A DNA stretch of 64,000 nt. It comes from Eremophila alpestris peregrina (lineage: Eukaryota; Chordata; Aves; Passeriformes; Alaudidae). Shown piece after piece: positions 22,921 to 35,734 of this stretch. The notes under the pieces were generated by a model that was not told the DNA's origin, did no database searches, and worked only from the letters and a program-made list of their open reading frames with translations. A program made the position numbers and the translations under genes. The stretch covers positions 1,191,553 through 1,255,552 of the forward strand of contig WMCF01000114.1 of the NCBI GenBank assembly GCA_009792885.1. The letters run 5' to 3'. The number at the start of each line of letters is the position of its first letter. The stretch's first letter is position 1.

Positions 22921-24944
22921 CTTACACAGGACGTGTATTTTTATTGTGTCACCTGAAGGTGACCGCCCAAACTTTCGTGCTGTTACTAAGGATGGGCCCT
23001 GCGATGCCAGGGTTGTGCTGACAGCATGGGGAAGGCCGGCTTGGGATATAATGAATGCGCTGGAAAATTCACAGCGCCCGGATTTTGTGTCCAAAAAGGA
23101 GACGGAAGCCCTGTAACTTCATTGAAATGAAGTCAGAGGGTATGGGGCATTTCCCATGGGATCTGTCAAATGGCTGTGGGACACAGCCCCGTTTTTGTCC
23201 TAATTTCCCATCCACATCCCCCTCTTGCTTTCCACACAAGGTTCTCACAAGGTACAGACTTCCCAAAATCCCTACTCTATGTCTCTCTCTACTATGTACC
23301 CCCCTCCCCCATTTTCTTTTATAAAACAAAACACCGTTCATAGTTCTATTAAGTCTTCGTTCTTGCTCTTTAAGTTTAGGAGTTTAACAAGTTCTTGGCT
23401 GAGCAACAGTCCGTGCCAATTAATGCCATTTTCTAGAACTGGTAGTCTCTTCCATCACTTCTCTATGTGTATGTTCCTCGCCCTGTCTAGAAGCAGATTC
23501 ACATGGTGTGTTTGTAAAGACACAGTCATCTTACTCCTTTCATGAAGCTCAGCTTTCTCTGTGCCAAATGGCCTCATAAAGTCATCTCCTTCTCCATCAG
23601 CTATGGAACATTTTGCAAAATACACCAATGTCATGAAAAGTATGTTAAATAGGATTGTGGGATGCATTTTTAAGTTTTACTATGTGAAACGCACATGCAA
23701 ACGACAAAGCTTCACTCCTGCACAGACCATGAAATGTACTTCAGATCTTTCATTGCCCTTCCTGAAAGCTGGCCAAGAGATGGTTTTGGCAGTGGGGCTT
23801 TGGCTTCAGACTGGGAGCACATTTTGCACTTTTGAGGTTTGACTTCAGGGGGATAAAGTGGCCATGTGGGCAGTGCTGAAATTGAATTCAAATTGTGTGT
23901 GGCTGTGCATTTGTCCATGAGATTTCCATGCTTGTCTTTGGTCCTACTTTGTTCACATAAAGTTTCATTTTTCATAGACTACAACTTGCAATTTGATATT
24001 TTAGGGAACTATTGTTGTTAGTGGCAGGGTGACTTTTGTCATTTTTTAAAACAGGGAGAGTGTTGGATGAAGACTACTCAAGCAATTTCTTATACATAAG
24101 CAGTCCAAACTGTAGGTGATTAACTTTTAAAAGCTCTAGGATAATATAATGATGAAAAGCCAGTTTGGCAGTTTTGAAACGAACTAATGCGTCTGTATAA
24201 ATAATCTTTCTTACAAAAGGATCTTGAACTATGTAGAAAAAGCAATTCCCCAACTCCCTTTGAGAGACAAAAGTCCATTTAAAAAAAATTTATGACACTG
24301 ACATCCTGTGCATAATGGACCACTTATTTTGGCTGACCAGGCTTAATAAAACATATAAAGGGTTTTTTTCTGAAATGTAGCAGCTAGGAGTAAAACCCCT
24401 TCTTTCTAGAGTTTGAATTACTGTTACGTGTTTTGTCAATATATAAGATTCCCAAGTAAAGGAAACATTTCCTTTATAGAAAAGACAACCAATCCAAAGG
24501 TTAAATCTTGTGCATCAGGCTGGAAAACTAAGGATGAACTGGTGAGTGGGCACACTAATGTGGCTCCACTGATCCCAGTGGGAGCTGTTTTGTGCTGGCT
24601 GAGGTTCTGTCCTTCACCAGTGTAAACTGAATCACAGGTGTAGTAACAAGCATTTCTGGCTTGCTGCCTTTAAACGTAAGATTTCCACTTCATGTTAGTT
24701 TTTAAGAAACTGTTTAATAAATAAAATGCTTTAGAACTGAAAATAATTTGCTGAAGGTAACAAATAGAGCACTGGGTGTGATCCTAAGCGGAGTTCTTCA
24801 CTGAGCCCTCTGGAAGTGGGTGAAATTGCAAACCATGCCTGAAATGCAGTGCTGTAAAAGGGATGATGTGGGCAGAGATGAGTATCAGACAAGAAAGTGG
24901 ACAAGAACTGAAGCACTGAGCTCCTCTGCAAGGGAAGAACAGAA
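22921..24944. other. Intergenic, nothing recognised
   Basis: About 2 kb right of the NMNAT3 promoter. Short open frames on both strands show no family resemblance. No repeat was recognised. Confidence 0.6.
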
Positions 24945-25342
24945 TGATGCCTTGGGAAGGCTGACCTGAGACAGAGACTGGACAGAGCTAGAGAAAAAAG
25001 TAGAAATTTATTGAAAGGCCTCTAGGGCAGGACAAGAGCCTGACCAGGGCTACACCCAAGGTGGACTAAGAATGGTCACAAGAAATGGACCCCTGGTCAC
25101 GAGGTCTTACACTTTTATAAGTTTTGGTCCATTTGCATATTGGGGTTTAACTGTCCAATTACAGCTTCAGGTTGTGAAGCCTTATCTTTTTGTTTTCTCC
25201 CTTCAGCCCACTGTTGTTTATGTTTTGGGCCTGAAAGTTGTCTTTGGTCTTCATCAAGAAAAAAATTTGTTTTGTCTACCTACTCTATGAAGAAAGCGCA
25301 CTAGCACTTAATATGAGGCTCAGAACTACACCCAAGGCAGCA
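24945..25342 (-). mobile_element. Solo LTR, family 1 (398 bp), TSD CAGAA
   Basis: The ends are TGATGCCTTGGG on the left and CCCAAGGCAGCA on the right, flanked by identical CAGAA (24940-24944 and 25343-25347). Read on the minus strand it has a TATA box (TATAAAAGTG, about 25109-25118) and then AATAAA (about 25004-25009), the normal LTR order. A second member, about 442 bp and on the plus strand, is at 47551-47992; the two share a block around AATATGCAAATGGACCAAA. No internal retroviral sequence lies beside it. Confidence 0.85.
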
Positions 25343-25347
25343 CAGAA

Positions 25348-28300
25348 TTTGAAAAACATGAGAGCTAAACTTTAAAGCATCAAGATGACCACAGAAAGTT
25401 CCCCAGCGATAATGAAATATGGGCTCATTAAAACCTGTCTTCCAGCAAACAAATGAAGACAAAGTTATCCCCACAGGAGAATCATGTAATGTTCTGACAA
25501 TTACCTAAAGAGAATGGTGATCATTGGACTGGCTTCTACTCTTTATCACAGAATTATTTTCATGGGTTTTGGCCTAGTTTCAGGGGGAATTTGGAGCAAT
25601 ATGTTATTATATTAGTATTAAATAAAATATAAATCAGAAAATACAAGTCAAGGTGTGAAACTATGAGTATGGAATTCCAGGCCAAAGTTGTTCCAGATGT
25701 TGTGTACCAGTTTTTGTAAAAAAATTTGGCATTTAATGCAGTTCTTGAGACACAAAACTCCCAGGATCTTACACAGTTGTGCACACTGAAGCTGTGGAAT
25801 TAGAACTTGCAATTGTAAATTAATAAATAATCTTTTAGTTCTTGGCATCTGCTCTGTTCTAATGTGTAGATCAGATCCGAAGAAAATTCTGTTGGGATGA
25901 GATGGAGAAGAGAGACATGAGAGAAGTGCTCACTAACTTTTCCACTCCATAACAGAGTTGGAGAGCAGTAGCTTGAAGCTTTGGTGGTATTCACATGGCT
26001 TAATCTATACAAAGTAAAGAAAATATACAGCTTTTATCTAGAAATTACTTAAGTGTTGCAGTTACAGATACTTTGAGCATTACATCAAATATCACAAATA
26101 CAGGTGGGCAAGTAAATGTTGACTTTCTGCAAATGAAAATCATTCTGTTGGTTGATTGCTGTTGGAACTGAAGGCAAACATTAGCAAGTCCATTATTACC
26201 GAGGCAAGCAGCAGGAATCAAAAGGCTAAACTACAGTACAGAAAGCAGGCTCCGGTGGGCTTATTCCTCTGAAGCCACAGAAGATAAATGAGCTGAGGTA
26301 GAGACAGGGCAGAATACAAAGCTTTGTTTGAAAGCTACGAAAAAACCCAAACCAACTTAAAAAGGCTCAAAAACAATCATAAAACTTTTTAACTTGGCTG
26401 CAAAGAATACTTATCTAGAAGATAAAATACAAACCGAGAAAGGGAGATAAACAAATTTTTTCACTTGTTTTAGGTTCTATGACCGTCAAAACAGTCTTTT
26501 TTTTTTTTGTTGTTGTCACAGGTGAACAGAATGAAATGTTTGGTTCATTCCTTTCTGTTTTTAGAGTCTCTCAGATGTGCATTTTAAATTGCTTTGGCTT
26601 CTTTTTTTTCTCCCTCTCCTCAGTCCTCCACTGTCTGTAAAGTTATGTCAGTATGTATCAATTTTTTTTGCCATTTCCTTTATTTGGTTGTATTTTGCAT
26701 TTTAGTGGACCTAAAATAGCTTGTTTTTTTTGCATAATGTTTCCAATGACATTCCATATTATCTTACCAGCACAGAAAGTGGTATTACTGGCTGATAAAA
26801 TCTTGCAGTTGTATGGTATTTTAATCACAATTAAAAACAATTTGCAGTGTTGTGTTGTCTGGAGGTAGCAACCACAACAACACATAACAGTCCAAGAGAA
26901 ATTTTTAAAGATCATTTAAAAATCAATTTTTAATATAAGAAATTTGATATTGTTTTTTCAAGTGGATTTTATGAAAGTATTTGACCCTTTGCTTTTCATT
27001 CTGCATTCTTTGGGATCTCTGTTGGTGAATGTTAGCACGATGCTGTGTTCTTCTGTAACCTACAGAATTTAACTGCAGGTATTTCTATTAATTGTACTGG
27101 AAACCACAGCACCATGTTTGTCAAATGTCAGCTTTCCTATACCTAAAGCCTCTGTATCACTGGAAGTTTGAGATTTAATAGTTCTGCAGAGCTGAAAGTG
27201 GAAGCAATCCCATTATCAGAAGGAATGCATTACTGTTTTCTTGGTGTGGCTCTGTTCTAATTCAGAAAGGATCAAGACATAAAAATACTGCCACTGTAAT
27301 CTGAAATATATTTCTGTGCAGCGAAGGTGCTGTAACATCCCCACTGTGGAACATGGGTACCCAGCAGAGTTAGAACTTCTCTCTGTGGTCTTGTCTAACA
27401 GTGGCACTTGCTGGATCTCTGTATGCCCTGTGCTGATGATTTTAATTAAATTGCTTTTAGTTCAAATGTGGCTCTAGTCAGTATGGAAGTGTATCATGGT
27501 GGCATATTTGTTCTGATAACATTCTGACTGCAGGGTGCTCACTGATCTCTTGCACAGATGGGGCAGAGAGAAAGGAGATGATTGCAGGACTGGAAAGCAT
27601 TTGGGTTTTCAAAAAATCGGGTATCTGACACATTTCCCTTCAGAAAAGATACAGAGAAGATTTTGTTTTCTTTCAATGCTGAACAAAGGTTAATTTCAAA
27701 CCTTGAAGGTTTGTTGGGAACCAGAACCGTCATTTTTTTGGAAGCTCTGTAATTTTTAGAATAGCTTCTCTATAAAACCTAATTGTGTAGCATAGAAAAA
27801 ACTGGGTATAAGATGTGGATTTCATTATTGCTTTTCTGAGAGGAATTGCTGTAAACACACATCATTTCCCCACTCTCAGAAACAGAGGTACTCCAGCCTT
27901 TGATTCTGCTGCCACAGCCACACAGGTTTGCTGAAATGCTCATGTGTCTTGCTATTTTCTGAAAGCAAACCATACTTACAGGCTTTTTCCCCCATGTAAC
28001 CTCCTTTTCCTCTCCTGAAGTTGTTAGGAGGAAATGGAGAGAATTTTCCCCTTCCTTTCACTGATCTCTGGTTAGTACAGTGGGATTTTTGTGGACAAAG
28101 TGGTCAGGAGAGTGTGGGGTTTGTATTTTGGGGAGGCACTGCAGGGTCACTGTTCCCACAAGGAATTCCCTCTGTGCCCACACAGTGCTGCTGCTCTGGC
28201 TCTTAGCAGTATCACCAGGCCATGGCAGGAGCTCAGCTGCAGTCCCTCACTGCCAGTCAGATGCTGCCTTCCCTGGGTATCTGGTACTGCCATCCTCCTC

Positions 28301-28998
28301 AAGGGCTATTGAGGCACAACACAGTTTTAATTTTAAAAAGAAATAGTTTTTTGTTCATATTTGTACACTTTGTTATGATATACAAGATTGTACTTTGGAG
28401 AGTGAAAAATTAAATGTGTTGTAAATGTCACATTTTACCCATTTTTTGAGTATGGTTTCTGTTATCTTTGTCAGCTAGAAGATTTCTTTTTCTCATCCCT
28501 CAGCAGTTTAGTTTTTAGTGACTTGGCTAGATTATTTAATCTGTTTTATATAAACTTTGAAATTACACAATGAGACATAGTCATAATGCTTAAAATCTTG
28601 ATTTCAGTATCATTTAATATAAAGGATCTTTTACAAAGCTGTATTGTGCAGTGCAAAGTGTCAAGGCTTCCATCCATCTTTATTGTTCCTCATTAAGGCC
28701 CAGATCCACACTTGCATGCCAGATGGCAGCTGCAGAGGAGTTTCAAGTTCTAGCAGCAATGGATGGGAAGCTAAGTGCCTCTTGAGAAGGGAAAGCCAGA
28801 TTGCAGATTCCTTTCAATTGCACCTGATGACTTATTGCCAGTCACTAATTGGTTTGCCCATACACAGGCAATTCAGAATCCAGCAGCAATGCCTGACTTT
28901 GTCTGGAACTCTGTTCTTCCTGCAGAGATCACTGCTGAAATAAACCCTCGCAGAGAAATTATTTCATCTGAAGCTCTGCGAAAAGCAGTCCTAAGGGG
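25348..28998. other. Intergenic, nothing recognised
   Basis: About 3.6 kb of AT-rich DNA. Open frames up to 99 residues show no recognisable motif. No repeat was recognised. Confidence 0.55.
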
Positions 28999-29146
28999 TT
29001 CTTTTTTTGTTTGATTTGGGTTTTTGTTTATTTGTTTTTGTTTTGGGTTTTGTTTGTTTGTTTGTTTTTGTTTGCTTGTTTTTGTTTGGTTGATTGGTTT
29101 TGGTTTTGTTTTTGTTTTGGTTGGGGTTTTGGCTTTTTTTTTTTCA
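28999..29146. repeat. T/G low-complexity tract
   Basis: About 150 bases made almost only of T and G, as imperfect TTTG, TTTTG and GGTTTTG units. An open frame of mostly Phe, Cys, Val and Trp in it is an artefact. Confidence 0.85.
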
Positions 29147-29373
29147 TTTTCATAACTGCTGTGTCAAGATTTTTTCCTTCAGGAAAGTCATAAAATCTTG
29201 TGTAACTATCATTGTTAGTTATTATTGCAAAATAGTGTAGCTGACTGTGATGTGCTAACAGTTGACGATATATGCATATTTAAAACAGAGACAAATTATA
29301 AGTAGATCTTGGTCTATTTTTCATTAAAGATTTGAATGTTTTCATTAAAATCTTCCTTTCCCACAGAAAAGTC

Positions 29374-30819
29374 TTTTGTTAGCAAATTTGCAGATGGCAC
29401 TAAGCTGGGAGCATGTGTCGATCTGTTGGAAGGTAGGAAGGCTCTGCAGAGAGACTTGGAATGGTTGGATGGATGGGCAGAGTCCAATTGCATGAAGTTT
29501 AGTAAGTCCAAGTGCCAAGTTCTGTGTTTTGGACACAATAATCCCTGCAGTGCTCTAGGCTGGGGACGGTGTGGCTGGATGGTGGCCAGGCAGAAAGGGA
29601 CCTGGGGGTGCTGGTGACAGCAGCTGAACATGAGCCAGCAGTGTGCCCTGGTGGCCAAGAAAGCCAATGGCTCCTGGCCTGGATCAGGAATGGTGTGGCC
29701 AGCAGGAGCAGGGAGGTCATTCTTCTCTGTACTGGGCAGTGGTGAGGCTGCACCTCGAGTGCTGTGTCCAGACCTGGGCCCCTCAGTTTAGGAAGGACCT
29801 TGAGATGCTTGAGCGCATCCAGAGGAGAGCAACGAGGCTGGTGAGGGGCTGGGAACACAAACCCTGTGAGGAGCTGGGAACCCAAACACTGTGAGGGGCT
29901 GAGAACCCAAACCCTTTGAGGAGCTGGGAACCCAAACACTGTGAGGGGCTGAGAACCCAAACCCTGTGAGGGGCTGGGAACCCAAATCCTGTGAGGGGAA
30001 CACAAACACTGTGAGGGGCTGGGAACACCAACCCTGTGAGGAGCTGGGAACCCAAACACTGTGAGGGGCTGGGAACACAAAACCTGTGAGGGGCCGGGGA
30101 CACAAACCCCATGAGGGGCCGGGAACAGAAACCCTGTGAGGGGCTGGGAAAACAAACTCTGTGAGGGGAACACAAACCCTGTGAGGGGCTGGGAACACAA
30201 ACCCTGTGAGGGGCTGGGAACACAAACCCTGTGAGGGGAACCCAAACCCTGTGAGGGGCTGGGAACACAAACCCTGTGAGGGGCTGGGAACACCAACCCT
30301 GTGAGGGGAACCCGAACCCTGTGAGGGGCTGGAACACAACACCTGTGAGGGGCTGGGAACCCAAACCCTGTGAGGGGCTGGAACACAAACCCCATGAGGG
30401 GCTGGGAACACAAACCCTGTGAGGAAGGGCTGAGGGAGCTGGGGTTGTTCAGCCAGGAAAAAAGGAGACTCAGAGGTGACCTTATCACTCTGTACAACCT
30501 CCTGAAAGGTGGTTGTAGCCAAGTGGGGTTGGTCTCTTTCTGGAGGCAACAACTGACAGAATGAGAGGACACAATCTCAAGCTGCTCCAAGGGAAATAAA
30601 AGTTGGTTAGGAAAAGGTTTTTCACAGAAAGAATAATAAATTACTGGAATGGTCTGCCTGGGGAGGTGGTGGAGTCACCATTCCTGGGTGTGTTTTAAAA
30701 AAGACTGGATGTGGCACTTGGTGCCATGGTTTAGTTGAGGTGTTAGGGCATGGGTTGGACTCAATGATCTTGGAGGTCTCTTCCAACCCAGTGATTCTGT
30801 GATTCGCTGATTTTGTGAT
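29374..30819 (+). mobile_element. CR1 LINE 3' part with internal tandem expansion
   Basis: It begins in the 3' end of the CR1 reverse-transcriptase frame (TTTGCAGATGGCACTAAGCT, the usual CR1 phrase), continues through GACCTGGGGGTGCTGGTGAC and GTCCAGACCTGGGCCCCTCA, and ends GTTGGACTCAATGATCTTGG, CTTCCAACCCAGTGATTCTG plus the terminal octamer-like repeat. It is 5' truncated, as most CR1 copies are. The middle (29841-30425) is replaced by a 25-bp tandem array. Confidence 0.93.
29841..30425 (+). repeat. 25-bp minisatellite inside CR1
   Basis: About 24 units with core GAGGGGCTGGGAACACAAAC plus CCTGT. Several units lack CTGG and are 20 bases long. The unit derives from the CR1 segment that in an unexpanded copy reads GGGACTGGAGCACAAATCCT (57178-57197 in this window). 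Because 25 is not a multiple of 3 and the unit has no stop on the minus strand, all three minus frames stay open (29499-30590, 29783-30388, 29788-30552); none is a gene. Confidence 0.95.
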
Positions 30820-33800
30820 ATTTCTGAGTGTATTTCCATTTTAGTCCTGGATAGGGCATTTGACTTATTTAGACAGCATCCAGAGAACCAAGAGAGCCAG
30901 CAATAAAAAGCACAGAATAACTCTGGGACGAGAAACTGCTGGTTATTTTCACCATTTTGAGGTCATGAGCAGCTGAAGTGTCTCTGGAGCTGTAGAGCAG
31001 TGTTGGTGATTGCCACTGTTGCTGATGAAAGACAAAATCTGTGTGTAATGGTACAGCCAACAGCCAAGCTTGTAATAAGCCCTTTAAAAGGTGAAGTATC
31101 CACTTAGGAAACAGCATCCCTTATGAAGTGAAATGTCAGTAATTTTCCAGCTAATGCAGGACCAGCATTATCTCCTGAACTTGTCTGTTTCACTAGATGT
31201 GTTTTACTGAGAGCAGTGACAACATAACGGTTATGTGAGAACACAAAAATAAACAGCTATCTGTGTTATAAATTATTAGTAGTAGTCCTGAAGAAAAAAA
31301 ACAAGGAAAAACAGGCTCTGTAATTAAGCTCATCAGCATCCACTCTTTGTTGCCCATGTATCTGTGACCACAATCCCAACAAAACCAGAAGTGGAGCTGT
31401 GAGTGTGCAGCTTATCAGGACTGATACACCACACAAGTGGGTAAAGAGCACATCTTGTTGAATAAACATGAAATAAATAAATCACTGGGAATCAATGGTA
31501 CTTACCAAAGGTATTCTCAACAAAGAAGGGTGTGAAAGAGTGGAAATATTCCCAAGTACAGCAGAACCACATTAAACATGTGGAGAGATCACCGGGGAGA
31601 TTCTTAAGACTTCAACTGGACCATGAATTGAGTTCACATCTTGTAAGTTATTGTTTGCTTCAGAAAATCGCTAAATTGACTCTGCCTCTTGAGGGCCTCA
31701 CCAGTAAAAGATAAAATAAAATCACAGACCAGCATCCAATCACAAATGAAGCTGTTAAACACTTGGATAGCTGTGTAGTCAAATCCACAGTCTGCAGGGA
31801 AGTGAAATTTAGACATCTCAAATGTGTTAGAAAGCAATGAATGTAGATTCCTAAAAATCCTAGTTCAGGTCCTTTCAGTGTTTTACTTTGTTTTTCCTCC
31901 AGACCTAAAGGAGAATGGGGTACTTGCTATCACCTCACCTCTAGAGCTCAGCCAATGGCTTATAGCTGAAATGACTTGAAATTCTTCCTTGAGATGGGAA
32001 GAAATTCTGTTGCTCATCAGCAACTACAGGGTGGTTGGGTAAAAAAGCACTTATTTAGCAGAACATTCTTGCTTTTGAGTTTGATAGCAGCAATACAGGG
32101 GGTGTCTGCAGCCACTCCTCAAGCAGAATTTAACAAATATTGGGGAACCCCTGGGTTTGTGTGAATGACTGTTGTGATAGTGCACCCTCAGAATGGGGCT
32201 TTGGGAACAGTGCACTCATCTGGGATCTCCACAGAGTGATCAGTGTAGTGGGGTCTGTCATGGCTGTGGCAAAACTCTGACCTTGTTTGACAAATGCCTC
32301 TCAAAATATACCTGTGTATTGGTGGATAAAAATGTTTGGGTGCTTTGTATTGTAAAGGATTTCCTAAACTCTCTGAGAGAAAACAAATCACTGCCAAGTA
32401 CAGGGAAAAGTCTGTTATGGCTTGAAGTGAACACGTTTAGGGATGAAACCCAAGTATTTTGGAGGAATGGCTGCAAAGATGGAAAAAATTAAGGTAAGAT
32501 GCAAAAAGATGTTTGAAATGGTTTTCTACTTTGTGGTGATCTAAAGATAAACACTTCCTAAGAATAAGAATGGTGAAGTAATACCAGAGTCTGTATATGA
32601 AATATCTAAAAATGTTAAATTGAACATTATCAGATTTTTTCCATGACATGATTTATGTCAGTCTGTATATGTCACACGGTAGTGTAACAGGTGAGATTAT
32701 CAGATAGAAGCAACCCTTTACCAGATGTGGTTGGTGACAAATTTACATTTGTGACTTTACAAATCACTATAGAAGTAACAGATGCTTTACTTGATGGCAT
32801 TGCTGCTTTACTTGTGAGGGATTTGGTGTTGGTTATAGTCAGAGGAAATTCAGAGGCACTGTTTGGCCAATAGTGCAGTTGTGGCAAAGTGACAAAAATA
32901 ATTTGAATGTGAATTTATTGCTCTTGAAGGTGCTGGCTTGAACAGCATAATAGACAACAAATTCACCTTTAGACATGCAGCCTCCAAATATGGAAAAGTA
33001 GTTTGGTTACTGTACAACTAAGAGAGAATGTTTACCAATGGAGAAAAAATATTGCTCTTTCTCCTTGAGATTAAATGCCATTTATTGAAAGTTTTAGAGA
33101 TTGTTTTCTTCAGTCTTATTTTTCATTCTAGGCTGAATTCAATGGGGTTGTGAGACCTAGATCAGTGAGTTTGTGCTTGAAACCAGCCAGGCTGATTGAC
33201 CTTGGTTAGAATTGTTTGGTGAGAACAGAGGTGATGCAGATGCTCATTTTTTGGTGTCATGAAACATCTTACACTTGAGAGTAAGCCCTCTGTTCAGATC
33301 TTCTGTTCCTAAATTGGCAGTGATGGGATGACAGCTCTGCATGAACAGTGGGGACCTATTTGTGATTACTGTTCTGCCACAGAGACATTTTGTGTGTGGA
33401 TTTTTTAAACTTTTGGTGGGTTTGTTAAAATTGATATTTTAAATACTTCAACTACCGGATTTATTTGTTTGTGTGACACGTCACACACTTCTCTGCAAAT
33501 ACAGCAGTGAGTGATTTATTTGTGAGGTCAAATCTGTTACAGAAGGTGCTGTCTCCCTGATAGGTTCAAGGTGTTTTTCAATGAATCACTGCTGTAATAA
33601 ATCATATTGTATATATACTGGCATACCCAAGTCAGGATATTAATTCCCAAGCATTGCCTGTCTTGAATATGGAGTTTAAAAGACCTGAGATGAATAAAGC
33701 ACATGGCTTTTACATTTCAAGACCTTATCTGTAATTCACTGCACTTTCTTCTTGATACACAGACAAAGGTGAATTAGTTCCAGACAAAAATGCATCAATG

Positions 33801-34271
33801 CTCTATTGAATAGTCAATTATTAAACATTTAATGGGATCTTTAGTTATCAAGGCATGCTCAGTATGTGCACAGGGTACATAATTTGCTCCAGAATGAGTT
33901 GGAATTGGTCTATTTTGAAAAAAATCCAGGCAAAATTATATTAACATGGAATTAAAGCAAGTTATTGCTTCTGCTGTACAATGAATGGGCTTACTTGACT
34001 TCATTAACCATCCCAAGGAGCTAATTTCAGTGTCTTATTATGTATACAACCCTAGAAAAAAATAGCAGTAAACAACATTATTTTCCTTGCCCTCAAGTCT
34101 ATTTAATTTACAATGTTCTGTTCTGTGGAGAAAGAATGTTTTTGACAAGCATATGTGAAGGTAAATGTTCCCTCATAAATGTCCTGGCAACACTGCAACT
34201 TGCTTGAATAAAATAAAAAGAAGAAGTTATTGCTTAACAACGAGGAAAATACTTCATAAATGTCACCTGCA
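30820..34271. other. Intergenic, nothing recognised
   Basis: About 3.4 kb of AT-rich DNA between a CR1 copy and a solo LTR. No coding potential and no repeat was recognised. Confidence 0.55.
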
Positions 34272-35729
34272 TGTAGTGGTTTTAGGGCTCTTCTACTGTG
34301 AGATAGGATTAAGAGAAAGCAAAGCAGGCTCAAACTTAAAAGGTATAAAGATAGTTTAATTCACATGCACTAAAAGAATGCAAAGAATCAAAATGAAACT
34401 TTTAAAACACTTCCCCCTCTCCCACCAGCTTCTTTTCTTTCCCACAGACAAAAAAGCAAAAACTCAGAACTCAAGGTCTCACTTCCAATAAAATAATCTT
34501 TCATCAATCTCTTTAGAGAGAGAAGCTTCTTTTGGTTATGGTAATTCTTCACAAGAAAGGAAAAGTCTACTTGTGGCTCTTAGCTCTCACAGAAAACAGC
34601 TGCCTGGAAAAAAAAACCTGTCTCTGTGGTTCTCCCATAACACACAGCCTTTCCCACCAGCTGCACTTGGATCATGGACTCTGTGCATTCTGGGGTGTCA
34701 TTTTAAAATTAACAGTTCAGGTGCAAAAGAAAAGGGCAGAAATATCCTCCACCTCTTCACTGGCACAGAGGCTTCTTCAGCACATCTCAACCTCTGTTCA
34801 AACACCTCAGGGGACCACAAGGTCCCTGCTACAACAATATTTACTTAGTCCCTTACAAATACCTTTGCTCAAAACCACCATCCTGAACAATCATTTCCCC
34901 AGTTCATATTTTCCATGGTTTAAAGATATATTCTAGCATATTATAGTCTGTTATCACAATTCACAAAAGATTTTCAGCCTAAGGCGTCTTCTCATCTCCT
35001 CATCTCTTAAGATACAACATCTCTTTCACAGACCTCAGTATCTTCATGCAGCCTAAATAAAAATGTCCCACTATGACTTTCTTTTCACTCTGGAGAGGAC
35101 TAATGTTCTGCGAGTTTCACTTTGCCAAAGAAAGAGTTAAATCTAGCTTGAGTTTGCAGATGGTCATGGGATCTCAGCCAGGCAGCAGATGCAGCTCGAA
35201 GATTCCAAAACCACGTGGGGGGACAGGAATGGCGGCCAGGACTTTGGCAGCTGAGCTAGGAACCTAGGAGATGTCTTCTCTCCCCCTCCAGCCCTTGGTC
35301 TCACTCGAGGTGGCTCAATTCAGGCTCCGAGCTGCTCCAGATGGGAGTGGGGTGGGGAGGGTTGGGAGATTGGCTGTGGTTTCTCCTTTGCTGCTGGCAG
35401 CCACTGGAACTCAGTCAGAGCTGGGACAGAGCATATCTTCCTCCCCTTCCCTGCCCAGGAGTCATTGAGCCTGGTGGGCATCCCGGGAAAAGCTTAGGCA
35501 GGGCCCAAGCCCTGGCTCCCACCTCCCCTGGGATGGAAGGAGCTGGGCTGCTTCTTACATCTCCAGAAGCAAAAAGTGACAAAGACTGAGTCTCCCAGAA
35601 CCCTCAGCTTTGATAATGGGTCATTCACGAAACTGAACTCACTTTCTCACTGGCTGAACCAGGTGTCAATCTCAGGTCTTTGCAGGTAACTATTTCCTCT
35701 TTAAGTAAAAGCTATGCTAAACTGTGACA
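34272..35729 (-). mobile_element. Solo LTR, family 2, copy A (1458 bp), TSD CTGCA
   Basis: Flanked by identical CTGCA (34267-34271 and 35730-35734). Read on the minus strand it runs from TGTCACAGTTTAGCATAGC to CCTAAAACCACTACA. The 5-bp duplication suits an ERVL-like or related class. Copies B (37279-40170, same orientation) and C (48625-52587, opposite orientation) are the same family. It is intact and uninterrupted, so it serves as the reference length. Relative orientation is certain; absolute orientation is inferred from the TGTCA end. Confidence 0.88.
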
Positions 35730-35734
35730 CTGCA

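Noticed and set aside
28999..29193. ORF rich in Phe, Cys, Val and Trp
   Set aside because: It is a T/G low-complexity tract.
29841..30425. Possible CRISPR-like array
   Set aside because: The units are directly adjacent with no unique spacers, and the source segment is CR1; this is vertebrate DNA.
29499..30590. Long minus-strand ORFs (363, 254 and 201 residues)
   Set aside because: They are translations of a 25-bp tandem repeat inside a CR1 element, open in all three frames because the unit lacks stops.
33500..33605. Imperfect inverted repeat around CAGCAGTGA ... TCACTGCTG
   Set aside because: The arms are short and mismatched with a long spacer; not strong enough to call.
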